Assembly (NCBI GenBank): GCA_038745855.1
Contig: JBCDLC010000016.1
Span: 1-64,000 of the forward strand
Reading direction: 5' to 3'
Source of the DNA: UBA5336 sp038745855
GTDB lineage: Bacteria > Pseudomonadota > Alphaproteobacteria > Caulobacterales > Hyphomonadaceae
DNA: 64,000 bases
Shown: piece after piece, positions 16,674 through 24,482 of the stretch
How the letters are laid out: the number at the start of each line of letters is the position of its first letter
Numbering within the stretch: the stretch's first letter is position 1
The notes under the pieces: model-generated
Database searches by the model: none
Told to the model about the DNA's origin: nothing
What the model saw: the letters and a program-made list of their open reading frames with translations, nothing else
Program-made: the position numbers and the translations under genes

Positions 16674-17555
16674 TTACTGGCTCGTATTTTCAAAGTGAGG
16701 AGTGGTTCGGCCCGCGTCAAGAAGGCGAGCGAGGCGCCTCAAACCTTCGTCGATATCCACGCGTGGTTTCCAGCCGGGAACCGGCGGCACGGACGCAGGC
16801 ACGCGGTCCTGTTTGGCCCGCGCGAGCTGGTCTGCCCCAAGGGGTAACGGGGCCACCGCAGCGATGCCCCTGAGAAGTGGGATCGGTATCGGAAGGGTAA
16901 GCCGCGCCGGCCCAGCCGCATGGGCGATCTTCCGCATGAGTTCAGACATGGTCAGCGGCGATGGCCCAGCCGCAAGCACGGGTTCTGATTGGGGCTCAGC
17001 GTGTAGTAGACGCACCGTCAATGCCGCGAGGTCTTCGATATGGATTGGTTGGCACCGCGCCTGGCCATAGCTTGGCACCGGAACGACCCGCGAACGCTTG
17101 GCCAGGGTCATCACCCTCGAGACGTTGCCATCTTGCGCATGGCCATAGATCATTGTCGGGCGAACCCGAATGTGGGCGCTACCGGCCGTTGCCAAGGCGG
17201 CTTCTTCCTCCCTGATCGCTCTATATTTCGGACACCCAGTATCGAGTTCTACATTGTTCGACGAGAACAGCACGGCATGGCGCACATGGCCCGCTGGAAG
17301 CCTGCGATAGGGCGGACCGCTTGTGGTAAGGATCGGTACCAGCACGAGACGGCTTCCTATGGGCGTGACGTCCGCTAGCGCGCTGTCCACGGCGAGGTCA
17401 CAGGGCCTCAGGTCGCAACCCAGGGCCTCCAATGCTTGCAACTCAGGCCCGGTATTCCGCCTGTGGAGCGCGATCACGGGCACCGATTGCGCACGTAACT
17501 GTCGGCAGATTTCAAACCCGAGCGCGCTGTTTGCGCCAGCAACGACGGTCTGCAT
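16674..17555 (-). CDS. NAD(P)-binding SDR/epimerase-like protein
   Basis: Atypical extended-SDR-like protein of 293 residues. The N terminus has a dinucleotide-binding turn (VVAGANSALGFEICRQL). The mid-region shows RAIREEEAALATAGSAHIRVRPTMIYGHAQDGN, typical of NAD-dependent epimerase/NmrA-like proteins, but I see no convincing Tyr-x3-Lys pair, so it may not be a standard reductase. The QPIHIEDLAALTVRLLHAEP segment also matches this class. It lies between bolA (9 bases upstream) and grxD (26 bases downstream), so it is co-transcribed with Fe-S trafficking genes; the link is inferred only. Confidence 0.75.
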   Translation of the reverse strand: MQTVVAGANSALGFEICRQLRAQSVPVIALHRRNTGPELQALEALGCDLRPCDLAVDSALADVTPIGSRLVLVPILTTSGPPYRRLPAGHVRHAVLFSSNNVELDTGCPKYRAIREEEAALATAGSAHIRVRPTMIYGHAQDGNVSRVMTLAKRSRVVPVPSYGQARCQPIHIEDLAALTVRLLHAEPQSEPVLAAGPSPLTMSELMRKIAHAAGPARLTLPIPIPLLRGIAAVAPLPLGADQLARAKQDRVPASVPPVPGWKPRVDIDEGLRRLARLLDAGRTTPHFENTSQ

Positions 17556-17564
17556 CTCCAGCGC

Positions 17565-17798
17565 TCAGCCCGGTGCGCGCGTCTTCAACGCCAGTGCATG
17601 GAGTTCTCCGCCCATGGTGCCCTTCAACGCAGCGTAGACCATTTGATGCTGTTTGACGCGGCTCATGCCCCGGAATGCATCTGAGACGATCTCCGCTTCC
17701 CAGTGATCATTATCCCCAGCCAGGTCAGTCAGCACGATTTCCGCGTCCGGGAACGCTGATTTCAGATATTTTTCAAGGGTCGACCGTTCCATCGCCAT
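17565..17798 (-). CDS. BolA-family protein
   Basis: BolA/IbaG-type protein of 77 residues. It has the ERSTLEKYLKSAFPDAEIVLTDLAGDNDHWEAEIVSDAFRGMSRVKQHQMVYAAL pattern of a small class-II KH fold (quoted here in shortened parts: AFPDAEIVLTDL; FRGMSRVKQHQMVY; the invariant His in VKQHQ). BolA proteins pair with CGFS glutaredoxins to share a [2Fe-2S] cluster and act in iron and stress response. The C-terminal ELHALALKT is also typical. First gene of the cluster ending in grxD; divergent from the M28 peptidase. Confidence 0.92.
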   Translation of the reverse strand: MAMERSTLEKYLKSAFPDAEIVLTDLAGDNDHWEAEIVSDAFRGMSRVKQHQMVYAALKGTMGGELHALALKTRAPG

Positions 17799-17909
17799 GG
17801 GTCATCTCCCGCGCCGCTTAGGACGATTGTAGGGGGCGCGTACGGTTCTATCCAGCCCTATCGCTGCGTGTGTCTGGTCTGGGTGTGCGCCTATGGTTAG
17901 ACTGTACCC

Positions 17910-18899
17910 ATGAGACTGATCACAGAAACCCGTTTATTGCTCGTCGCGCTAATCGCCACGCTTGCATTGGCGGCACGTGCCAGAACCCCGCCGGCGGCCT
18001 CTGGGTATGCTCCTCAGCATTTTGACGGGGATCGCTTGCTTGCCCTCGTAGAAACCCTTTCCGACGATCGGCTCAAAGGCCGGGAAGCGGGGACGCCCGG
18101 GAACGCTGCGGCACGTGCTGTTCTTGTCGATGAAATGCTGCGCATCGGCTTGGCTCCGATTGGCGGCACCTTCGAGCATCCATTCACCTATGGCGACATG
18201 CGCGGAGGTGGCCCTGACCAGACCGGTATCAATCTCGTGGGCGCGATTGAAGGGACATCAGATGATACCCGTACGATCGTGGTGAGCGCCCATTACGATC
18301 ATCTCGGCGTTAGAAATGGTGCGATCTACAATGGCGCGGATGATAATGCATCGGGGGTCGGCGCGGTGCTGGCGATTGCTAGGTTTTTTCTTGAGGTGCC
18401 TCCTGGGAACGATGTCCTGATCGTGCTCTTCGACGCGGAAGAGAAAGGCCTCGCAGGCGCGGCAGCGTTTGTCGCAGATCCGCCAGTCCCCAAGACGCGC
18501 ATCGCCTTCAACCTCAATCTCGACATGGTTTCGAAATCGGACCGCGGGGAACTCTATGCGGTGGGGACCTATCACCGCCCAATACTCGTGCCGCTGGTCA
18601 AGGAGATCGCGGAACAGGCACCGGTGAAACTGTTGATGGGCCACGACCGGCCAGAGGATGGCGACCAGGACTGGACGCTGCTGTCGGACCATGGGCCGTT
18701 TCACCGAGCGGGCATTCCGTTTCTCTATCTCGGCGTCGAGGATCACCCGGAATACCACCAGCCGACCGATGATTTCGATACTATACCCGTGGACTTCTTC
18801 CTTGCCGCCACCGACACAGCAGTCCTCATCGCGAAGACCATTGATGAGAGACTCGACGCGCTGTTTGAGGAAGGCCTAGGCGCCGACCCAGCACCCTGA
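17910..18899 (+). CDS. M28-family zinc aminopeptidase, exported
   Basis: Secreted M28 peptidase of 329 residues. An N-terminal signal-anchor-like stretch (LLLVALIATLALAARA) precedes the catalytic domain. Zinc-site motifs are in order: SAHYDHLG (His128), GADDNASG (Asp144), LFDAEEKGL (catalytic Glu177/Glu178 region), NLDMVS, and a late His in YLGVEDHPEYHQPTDD. Such enzymes remove N-terminal residues in the periplasm. It stands alone between purL and bolA and reads opposite to both, splitting an arrangement that is often continuous in relatives. Confidence 0.9.
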   Translation: MRLITETRLLLVALIATLALAARARTPPAASGYAPQHFDGDRLLALVETLSDDRLKGREAGTPGNAAARAVLVDEMLRIGLAPIGGTFEHPFTYGDMRGGGPDQTGINLVGAIEGTSDDTRTIVVSAHYDHLGVRNGAIYNGADDNASGVGAVLAIARFFLEVPPGNDVLIVLFDAEEKGLAGAAAFVADPPVPKTRIAFNLNLDMVSKSDRGELYAVGTYHRPILVPLVKEIAEQAPVKLLMGHDRPEDGDQDWTLLSDHGPFHRAGIPFLYLGVEDHPEYHQPTDDFDTIPVDFFLAATDTAVLIAKTIDERLDALFEEGLGADPAP

Positions 18900-18934
18900 T
18901 CCCGGAACGGTGAATTGCACCGCACAGGGCCGTT

Positions 18935-21181
18935 TCAGGCGGTTCCGGCCATGTATCGCGGCAACCAACCTTCGTGGGCTGCGCGGAGGTCAGACAGGGG
19001 CGTATTGACGATTGGTCCCCCTTCTCCGCCGAGCATGATGGATACGTCTTCGCCGCCGAAATAGCCGATGAGCATAGGGGTGAGACCGAGATCGTTCCAG
19101 CCGGCCACTTGCTCCTCAGAGAGGGCGACGAGGTAGCGGTTGTGGTCCTCCCCAAACAAGCAGGCGTGTTCGGGCGCCATGGATTTCTCATCCGTGCCAA
19201 AGGTTACGCCCATCCCGCTGGCCAGTGCCATTTCGGCAGCAGCACACGCCAATCCGCCATCAGAGATGTCATGTACGGCGTTGGCGAGTCCGGACGCGAT
19301 CAGTTTCCGGACGATACTCGCGTTCTCGGATGCAGATTTAAGGTCGACCGGGGGCGGCGGCCCCACGTCGTCGCCCAGAATGAGCGTCGCGTAGAGCGAG
19401 GCCCCGAGATGGCCATCAGTAGACCCTATGATCGCAAGATGGTCGGCCGATTGTGCACCTTTCAGAGTCGCTATCTTCCGCACGTCTTCGATAAGCCCGA
19501 CAGCGCCAACCACCGGCGTTGGGGGAATGGCAACACCGTCGGTCTCGTTATAGAGGCTGACATTGCCGCTAACGACCGGGAAATCCAGGGCACGACAGGC
19601 TTCGGCCATCCCATCTATTGCGCGTACAATCTGGCCCATGATCTCGGGCCGCTCCGGGTTTCCGAAATTGAGATTATCCGTGAGAGCGATGGGCGTTGCG
19701 CCAACGGCCGACAGGTTGCGATAGGCCTCAGCGACGACCGCCTTTCCACCCTCGTAAGGATCAGCCAGTACATAACGAGGCGTGCAGTCCGACGTGATCG
19801 CGAGGGCCTTGTTCGTGCCGTGGATACGGACAATTGCTGCGTCGCCGCCAGATTGTGAACTGTCGACGGTGTCGCCCATCACGTGACGGTCATACTGCTC
19901 CCAGATCCAGCGTTTCGACGCCATGTCTGGCGAGGACATCAATTGGACGAGCGCCGAACCATAGTCTTCTGGCTCAGGAAGCGATGCGTAATCCAGCGGA
20001 GCGCGCGGTTGTGGATCGATCCATGGCCGGTCGTAGTTCGGCGCATCATCTGCAAGCGGTGCGACAGGGATATCGCAGACCACTTCGCCGAACTGCTGCA
20101 AAACAAGCCGTCCCGAATCTGTGGTTTTCCCGATGATCTCAGCATCCAGATCATACTTTTCGAAGATCGCCTTCGCGAGGGCCTCTTTCCCCGGTTTCAA
20201 CACCATGAGCATGCGCTCCTGGCTCTCGCTGAGCATGATCTCATAGGCCGTCATGCCCGATTCCCGCTGGGGAACGGCGTCGAGGTCCATATCGATGCCG
20301 ACCCCGCCCTTGTCCGCCATTTCCACGCTGGAGGATGTAAGCCCCGCCGCGCCCATATCCTGAATGGCCTGGATCGCATCGGTTGCCATGAGTTCAAGGC
20401 AGGCCTCGATCAAGAGCTTCTCGGTAAACGGGTCTCCGACCTGGACGGTGGGACGTTTTTCCTCATCGCCCTCCGAGAACTCAGCGGAGGCCATGGTTGC
20501 CCCATGGATACCATCTCGGCCCGTCTTGGAGCCCACATAGAAGACTGGATTGCCCGGGGTCGCACCACGAGCGTAGAAAATCCTGTCCTGGTTTGCGAGG
20601 CCGACCGCCATCGCGTTGACGAGAATATTGCCATTATAGCCCGCGTGGAATTGGGTTTCGCCCGCCACCGTGGGGACACCGACACAGTTCCCGTAGCCGC
20701 CGATACCAGCGACGACACCGGCTACAAGACTGCGCGTTTTCGGGTGACTTGGATCTCCAAAACGGAGCGCGTTGACCAGGGCGATGGGACGCGCGCCCAT
20801 GGTGAAGACATCCCGCAAAATGCCGCCAACGCCTGTCGCGGCGCCCTGATAGGGCTCGATATACGAGGGGTGATTATGGCTCTCCATCTTGAAGACGGCT
20901 GCTTGGCCGTCCCCGATATCAATGACGCCTGCATTTTCTCCGGGCCCCTGGATCACTCGGTTTCCCGTCGTCGGAAACTTTGCGAGATGGCGACGCGACG
21001 ATTTGTAGGAACAGTGCTCTGACCACATCACCGAGTAGATGCCCAACTCGACCAGATTTGGGTTGCGGCCAAGCCGGTTGATCAACCGATCCCACTCTTC
21101 CGCATTAATCCCATGCTCTGAGGCTGCCGCCGCATCTTGTTGGGCCCGAATCGTCGCCAAGATGGCATGTTTATCAGTCAT
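18935..21181 (-). CDS. purL: phosphoribosylformylglycinamidine synthase subunit PurL
   Basis: Small-type PurL of 748 residues, the synthetase subunit of the PurLQS complex that converts FGAR to FGAM using ATP and ammonia. Clear motifs include MWSEHCSYKSSR near the N terminus, KMESHNHPSYIEPYQGAATGVGGI, DMGAAGLTSSSVEMADKG and VHDISDGGLACAAAEM. Its size requires separate PurQ and PurS; purQ lies upstream with one gene between. A non-Pur secreted gene intervenes (67-base gap before purL). No purS is in the window. Confidence 0.96.
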   Translation of the reverse strand: MTDKHAILATIRAQQDAAAASEHGINAEEWDRLINRLGRNPNLVELGIYSVMWSEHCSYKSSRRHLAKFPTTGNRVIQGPGENAGVIDIGDGQAAVFKMESHNHPSYIEPYQGAATGVGGILRDVFTMGARPIALVNALRFGDPSHPKTRSLVAGVVAGIGGYGNCVGVPTVAGETQFHAGYNGNILVNAMAVGLANQDRIFYARGATPGNPVFYVGSKTGRDGIHGATMASAEFSEGDEEKRPTVQVGDPFTEKLLIEACLELMATDAIQAIQDMGAAGLTSSSVEMADKGGVGIDMDLDAVPQRESGMTAYEIMLSESQERMLMVLKPGKEALAKAIFEKYDLDAEIIGKTTDSGRLVLQQFGEVVCDIPVAPLADDAPNYDRPWIDPQPRAPLDYASLPEPEDYGSALVQLMSSPDMASKRWIWEQYDRHVMGDTVDSSQSGGDAAIVRIHGTNKALAITSDCTPRYVLADPYEGGKAVVAEAYRNLSAVGATPIALTDNLNFGNPERPEIMGQIVRAIDGMAEACRALDFPVVSGNVSLYNETDGVAIPPTPVVGAVGLIEDVRKIATLKGAQSADHLAIIGSTDGHLGASLYATLILGDDVGPPPPVDLKSASENASIVRKLIASGLANAVHDISDGGLACAAAEMALASGMGVTFGTDEKSMAPEHACLFGEDHNRYLVALSEEQVAGWNDLGLTPMLIGYFGGEDVSIMLGGEGGPIVNTPLSDLRAAHEGWLPRYMAGTA

Positions 21182-21247
21182 CGGCGCTGTTTAGCGGCGA
21201 TAGCACCGAGTCGCTAGCTGGGCGCAGCGTATAAGCTGGGTGCGCGA

Positions 21248-21679
21248 TCAAGGCGCTTCTCGCTCCATTGCACCCCAAAAAAGGGACCCGTTTGCTGCCT
21301 CGAAGAGTTGCCAAGTGGCGCCGTTGAGCGTGTTCAACAGGAATGTATCCTGAGCTGTCAGTCCGGACGAAATGATCTTGTAGTGCTTCACGAGCGATAG
21401 GGTTTCAGTATCTTGGGCATTGCTCTCGCGCGGAAGGCTCTGCCACGCGGCACGGTCGTCGCCGCTCACCCGCATCCAGACATCACCGGTGCAGGCATTG
21501 AGCAGATACGTCTCGCGGACCTGCCGCGGCGAGAGAAAGATCTCGAAGCAGCCCGTTTGGGGCGGAAGTGCAGTTGAGGTGGGAGACGGGTTTTCGATGG
21601 AGAGTTGGGCCGATGCAGCCTGGGCCAGACAGGCAAGCGCGGAACCAAAGACACCGAGCCGTACCGCCAACGCTGTCAT
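21248..21679 (-). CDS. hypothetical exported protein between purQ and purL
   Basis: Protein of 143 residues with a signal peptide (LAVRLGVFGSALACLAQAASAQ, cleavage likely after ASA). The mature part has two copies of a short pattern: TYLLNACTGDVWMRV and TFLLNTLNGATWQLF, each with LLN, a Gly and a Trp, suggesting an internal duplication. Two cysteines (GCFEIF and NACTG) sit in the mature part. I do not recognise the family. Its ATG overlaps the purQ stop (ATGA at 21676-21679), so it is translationally coupled to a purine gene although it looks periplasmic. Confidence 0.7.
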   Translation of the reverse strand: MTALAVRLGVFGSALACLAQAASAQLSIENPSPTSTALPPQTGCFEIFLSPRQVRETYLLNACTGDVWMRVSGDDRAAWQSLPRESNAQDTETLSLVKHYKIISSGLTAQDTFLLNTLNGATWQLFEAANGSLFWGAMEREAP

Positions 21680-22338
21680 GTGGCGTTCAGGAGGCTCTCA
21701 AATAGCTGTTTGCCATCCTCGCCTCCTTCATGGCCACCCACGGCGCGTTCCGGATGGGGCATCATTCCAAGAACCCTTCCACTTTCCGAGCAAATTCCAG
21801 CGATGTCCCGCGCGGACCCATTCGGATTGCCTGCATACCGGAAGACAACCCGTCCATCGCCTTCGAGACGGTCAAGGGTTTTGGCATCTGCCGTGAAGTT
21901 GCCATCGTGGTGCGCAATCGGAAGCGAAATGGTCGAGGCGGTGGAGTATCGGCTGCTGAACGCCGTGTTCGCATTAACGACCGTCAGATCCTGGGGCTTG
22001 CAGACGAAATCGAGAGACGCGTTCCGGATCAACGCACCAGGAAGCAGCCCGGTCTCACAGAGGATTTGGAACCCATTGCAGATCCCAAACGCGTAACCGC
22101 CTCGCTGCACGTGAGACTTCAGGGCGCCTACGATCGGAGAATTCGCCGCCATCGCTCCGCACCGCAAGTAATCGCCATAGGAAAAGCCACCTGGCACGAC
22201 GGCCAGGTCTGTCTCGTGAGGTAGTGCAGCCTCCTTGTGCCAGACCATGGCAGGCGTTTGACCAGTGGCCTGTTCGATCGCAACAGCCGCGTCACGATCG
22301 CAATTCGAACCCGGGAACACGAGGATGGCAGCTCTCAT
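21676..22338 (-). CDS. purQ: phosphoribosylformylglycinamidine synthase subunit PurQ
   Basis: Class I glutamine amidotransferase subunit of 220 residues that supplies ammonia to PurL in step four of IMP synthesis. N-terminal ILVFPGSNCDRD is diagnostic; the nucleophile Cys is in YAFGICNGFQILCETGLLPG, and the His/Glu pair lies in the C-terminal MMPHPERAVGGHEGGEDG. First gene of the purQ-X-purL operon and divergent from a GNAT gene. purS, often immediately upstream in relatives, is not here. Confidence 0.95.
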   Translation of the reverse strand: MRAAILVFPGSNCDRDAAVAIEQATGQTPAMVWHKEAALPHETDLAVVPGGFSYGDYLRCGAMAANSPIVGALKSHVQRGGYAFGICNGFQILCETGLLPGALIRNASLDFVCKPQDLTVVNANTAFSSRYSTASTISLPIAHHDGNFTADAKTLDRLEGDGRVVFRYAGNPNGSARDIAGICSESGRVLGMMPHPERAVGGHEGGEDGKQLFESLLNAT

Positions 22339-22445
22339 AGCGCCTTCCTATCAGCGAGTCGCCTGGTTGGGAATTCAGGCGATCCTGTATAAACGAGAGA
22401 ATGATCCGTTCTGTGTTAGAATACGTGTCGGGAATCCTCCGCGCC

Positions 22446-22931
22446 ATGATCAGGATAAGACCTTTCCAAACCAGCGATGCATCAAGTCTCGTTGCAGTCT
22501 TTCGAGAGGCGGTTACGGCCCTCTCGCGAAGGGACTATTCCGAAGACCAGATCGCGGCATGGCTGAAAAGCTTGCCCGACGAGGACGAAACGCGCGCCCG
22601 GTGCGGCGACGGCCGATTGACGCTGGTCGCGGCTTCGGAACCGGGCGAAGTCGTCGCCTTCATCGAGCTTGAGAACGATGGGCATATCGACTTGCTTTAT
22701 GCCCATCCTGACGTGGCGGGAAAAGGCGTCGCCCTAGGCCTTTTCGCGGAGTTGGAAGACCATGCCCGCTCCATGGGCCTATCGAGGCTGTACGTCGAAG
22801 CCAGCGAACCCGCCCGGCGGTTTTTCGAGAAGCAGGGATTCAGAACGACGAAACGCCGGGATTTCGTTATCCACGGCGTTCCGATCCATAATTACGCCAT
22901 GGAGAAGGACCTCGCAGGCGGAAAGGTGTGA
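22446..22931 (+). CDS. GNAT-family N-acetyltransferase
   Basis: GNAT acyltransferase of 161 residues using acetyl-CoA; substrate unknown. It begins IRIRPFQTSDASSLVAVFREAV, has IELENDGHIDLLYAHPDVAGKGVALGLFAEL (acetyl-CoA-binding motif A, in the K-G-V-A-L-G form) and ends with LYVEASEPARRFFEKQGFRTTKRRDF, typical of this class. The frame opens at 22401, but the ATG at 22446 gives the normal GNAT N terminus. It stands alone and is convergent with the YHS gene. Confidence 0.85.
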   Translation: MIRIRPFQTSDASSLVAVFREAVTALSRRDYSEDQIAAWLKSLPDEDETRARCGDGRLTLVAASEPGEVVAFIELENDGHIDLLYAHPDVAGKGVALGLFAELEDHARSMGLSRLYVEASEPARRFFEKQGFRTTKRRDFVIHGVPIHNYAMEKDLAGGKV

Positions 22932-22991
22932 CACCCCGTCCGGCGGACAGCGCCATTGGGGGTGCCAGAAGCGTATCGATACGTTTGGACG

Positions 22992-23450
22992 TTATTGGAG
23001 AACGGTTGGCCAGTTGGTGTCACCAGCTTGTATGAAGCCGGGAATATCACCTTCCCACCGCTCCTGGATCTGGCGATTAAAGTTCAAGTAGAGCTTGCCG
23101 TCGACGATCCGCCAATGGTCGGCATCGCCCTTAGCCGTATAGCCTTGGCTCACCGCCCAGGCACAGTAGCCGCCGTATTGTGGGGCGTAGGCTGCAGGGT
23201 CGGCCAGGAAGGTGTCGAGATTGTCCTGGCTCGCAAAACGGAATTCAGCGCCCTCGTACTCGGTAGAGAAATCCTTGCTGCCCTTTACCGGTGCGCCGTC
23301 TGTGAAGTAGGCGACGGGATCGTGACCCTGAACGGCCACATTGCTAAATCGCCCGGTGTAGACAGGATCCTTGTCAGCGAATGCGGCTTGGGGCGTCGTG
23401 ACCATGGCCGCAGTGGCAACAAGTGTTGCAATGGCGATGTGCTTGAACAT
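22992..23450 (-). CDS. exported YHS-domain protein
   Basis: Protein of 152 residues with a signal peptide (IATLVATAAMVTTPQAAFA) and a YHS domain: GHDPVAYFTDGAPVKGSKDFSTEYEGAEFRFASQDNLDTFLADPAAYAPQYGGYCAWAVSQGY in shortened form (motifs AVQGHDPVAYF; FRFASQDNLDTFLADP; YGGYCAWAVSQGYTA). YHS domains are often linked to metals or copper; the exported form has no established reaction. The minus-strand DoxX-like gene is 73 bases upstream, and they probably form one transcript. Confidence 0.88.
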   Translation of the reverse strand: MFKHIAIATLVATAAMVTTPQAAFADKDPVYTGRFSNVAVQGHDPVAYFTDGAPVKGSKDFSTEYEGAEFRFASQDNLDTFLADPAAYAPQYGGYCAWAVSQGYTAKGDADHWRIVDGKLYLNFNRQIQERWEGDIPGFIQAGDTNWPTVLQ

Positions 23451-23523
23451 GGTGTCTTTCCTTCATCTTGAGGATGGCGCCTTACCGTGCGGGGACCTCC
23501 CGCACGGTGGCGATTTGGAGCGT

Positions 23524-24051
23524 CTAGATCGCGAGCGATGCCGCTGGACCGTCCGGCCGCGATACTGGCAGACCTTGCGGCAGGAATGCTGCGCCGAGGT
23601 CGCGGATCAGACCAATGATCTCTCTTCGGCGAATGACGAGCATGGCCAGCGAAGATGTCCAGACAATGGTTGCAGCCACAAACAATCCGCCGCCGTCATT
23701 GTTCGGGTCGATCCCCAGCGGCGTGAAGAGATGGAAGCTGATGGCGCCAGTCATGACGGCCACGGCAATCATCGAACCGATAGCTTGGAGCCGGCGGAAG
23801 GCGGGATGGATCCCGATCAGGAGAAGTGACGCGGCAACCAGTTCTGCTGTGCCGATTGTGTACTGGCTGAAGAGCCCGGTTTGGGCAAAAAGGCCCTCGG
23901 CACCAAGGGTCGCCGCCCAATCATTGAGCTTGCCGAAAATGACCTGGGTTTCTGGCGCATTGGTAAATTTGAACCTCAGGCTGTCGAGGAAAACCACCGA
24001 TGCGAAAACGGCAATCGCGTGGGGCGCATATGTCTTGATACGGTCAATCAT
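23524..24051 (-). CDS. DoxX-like integral membrane protein
   Basis: Inner-membrane protein of 175 residues with about four helices: HAIAVFASVVFLDSLRF, YTIGTAELVAASLLLIG, AIGSMIAVAVMTGAISF and GLFVAATIVWTSSLAML. The pattern (KFTNAPETQVIF early, GTAELVAA in helix 2) resembles DoxX/DUF417-type proteins linked to redox stress; assignment is by pattern only. The frame runs to 24117, but AAGGAG precedes the ATG at 24049-24051. Likely operonic with the YHS gene downstream. Confidence 0.7.
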   Translation of the reverse strand: MIDRIKTYAPHAIAVFASVVFLDSLRFKFTNAPETQVIFGKLNDWAATLGAEGLFAQTGLFSQYTIGTAELVAASLLLIGIHPAFRRLQAIGSMIAVAVMTGAISFHLFTPLGIDPNNDGGGLFVAATIVWTSSLAMLVIRRREIIGLIRDLGAAFLPQGLPVSRPDGPAASLAI

Positions 24052-24117
24052 CTCGTCTCTCCTTAGCTTTCTCTTTCCGTTGAACCGAAGATGACCGACG
24101 GGCCGATCAACTGCCAA

Positions 24118-24482
24118 CCAACCCCGTGTGAGCCCCGATCACGGTTTTGTGCGCTGCTCGTGTGCGCGACCGAACTGGCGCTGATCCTGCAGTCGTATCA
24201 GCAATAACAATGTGCCTGTAAGTGGTACGACATTTGCCTCGTACGCAAGGAGCAACATACCCGATCTGATCGCGTTGAACCGCGGCCAGGATGCTTGGAC
24301 CCGTCGAGGGGATGGAGCGTCGTCACCGGGGGTGTGCGCTGAATGAGAGCCGAGCGAAAGCGCGCAAGGGGAACTGCAGGATGAACAAAAGGTTTCGTGA
24401 CATCACAAAATCTGCCGTGCCGTTTACACCTTTGGAGCTGCAGATAGGGTCACGTAAGGGCCAAGTGGGGCGGAAGCATTCA
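24118..24482. other. 365-base intergenic region upstream of the S41 gene
   Basis: No convincing gene, tRNA or hairpin terminator was seen. The S41 frame stays open from 24291, so translation could start up to 64 codons earlier (for example at the MNKRF methionine, 24381), but that adds an uncleaved charged region before the lipoprotein signal, which makes it unlikely. The region should hold the divergent promoters for the DoxX-like and S41 genes. Confidence 0.5.

Noticed and set aside
19883..21022. A 379-residue plus-strand frame
   Set aside because: Antisense to purL, whose motifs are complete; composition typical of a shadow.
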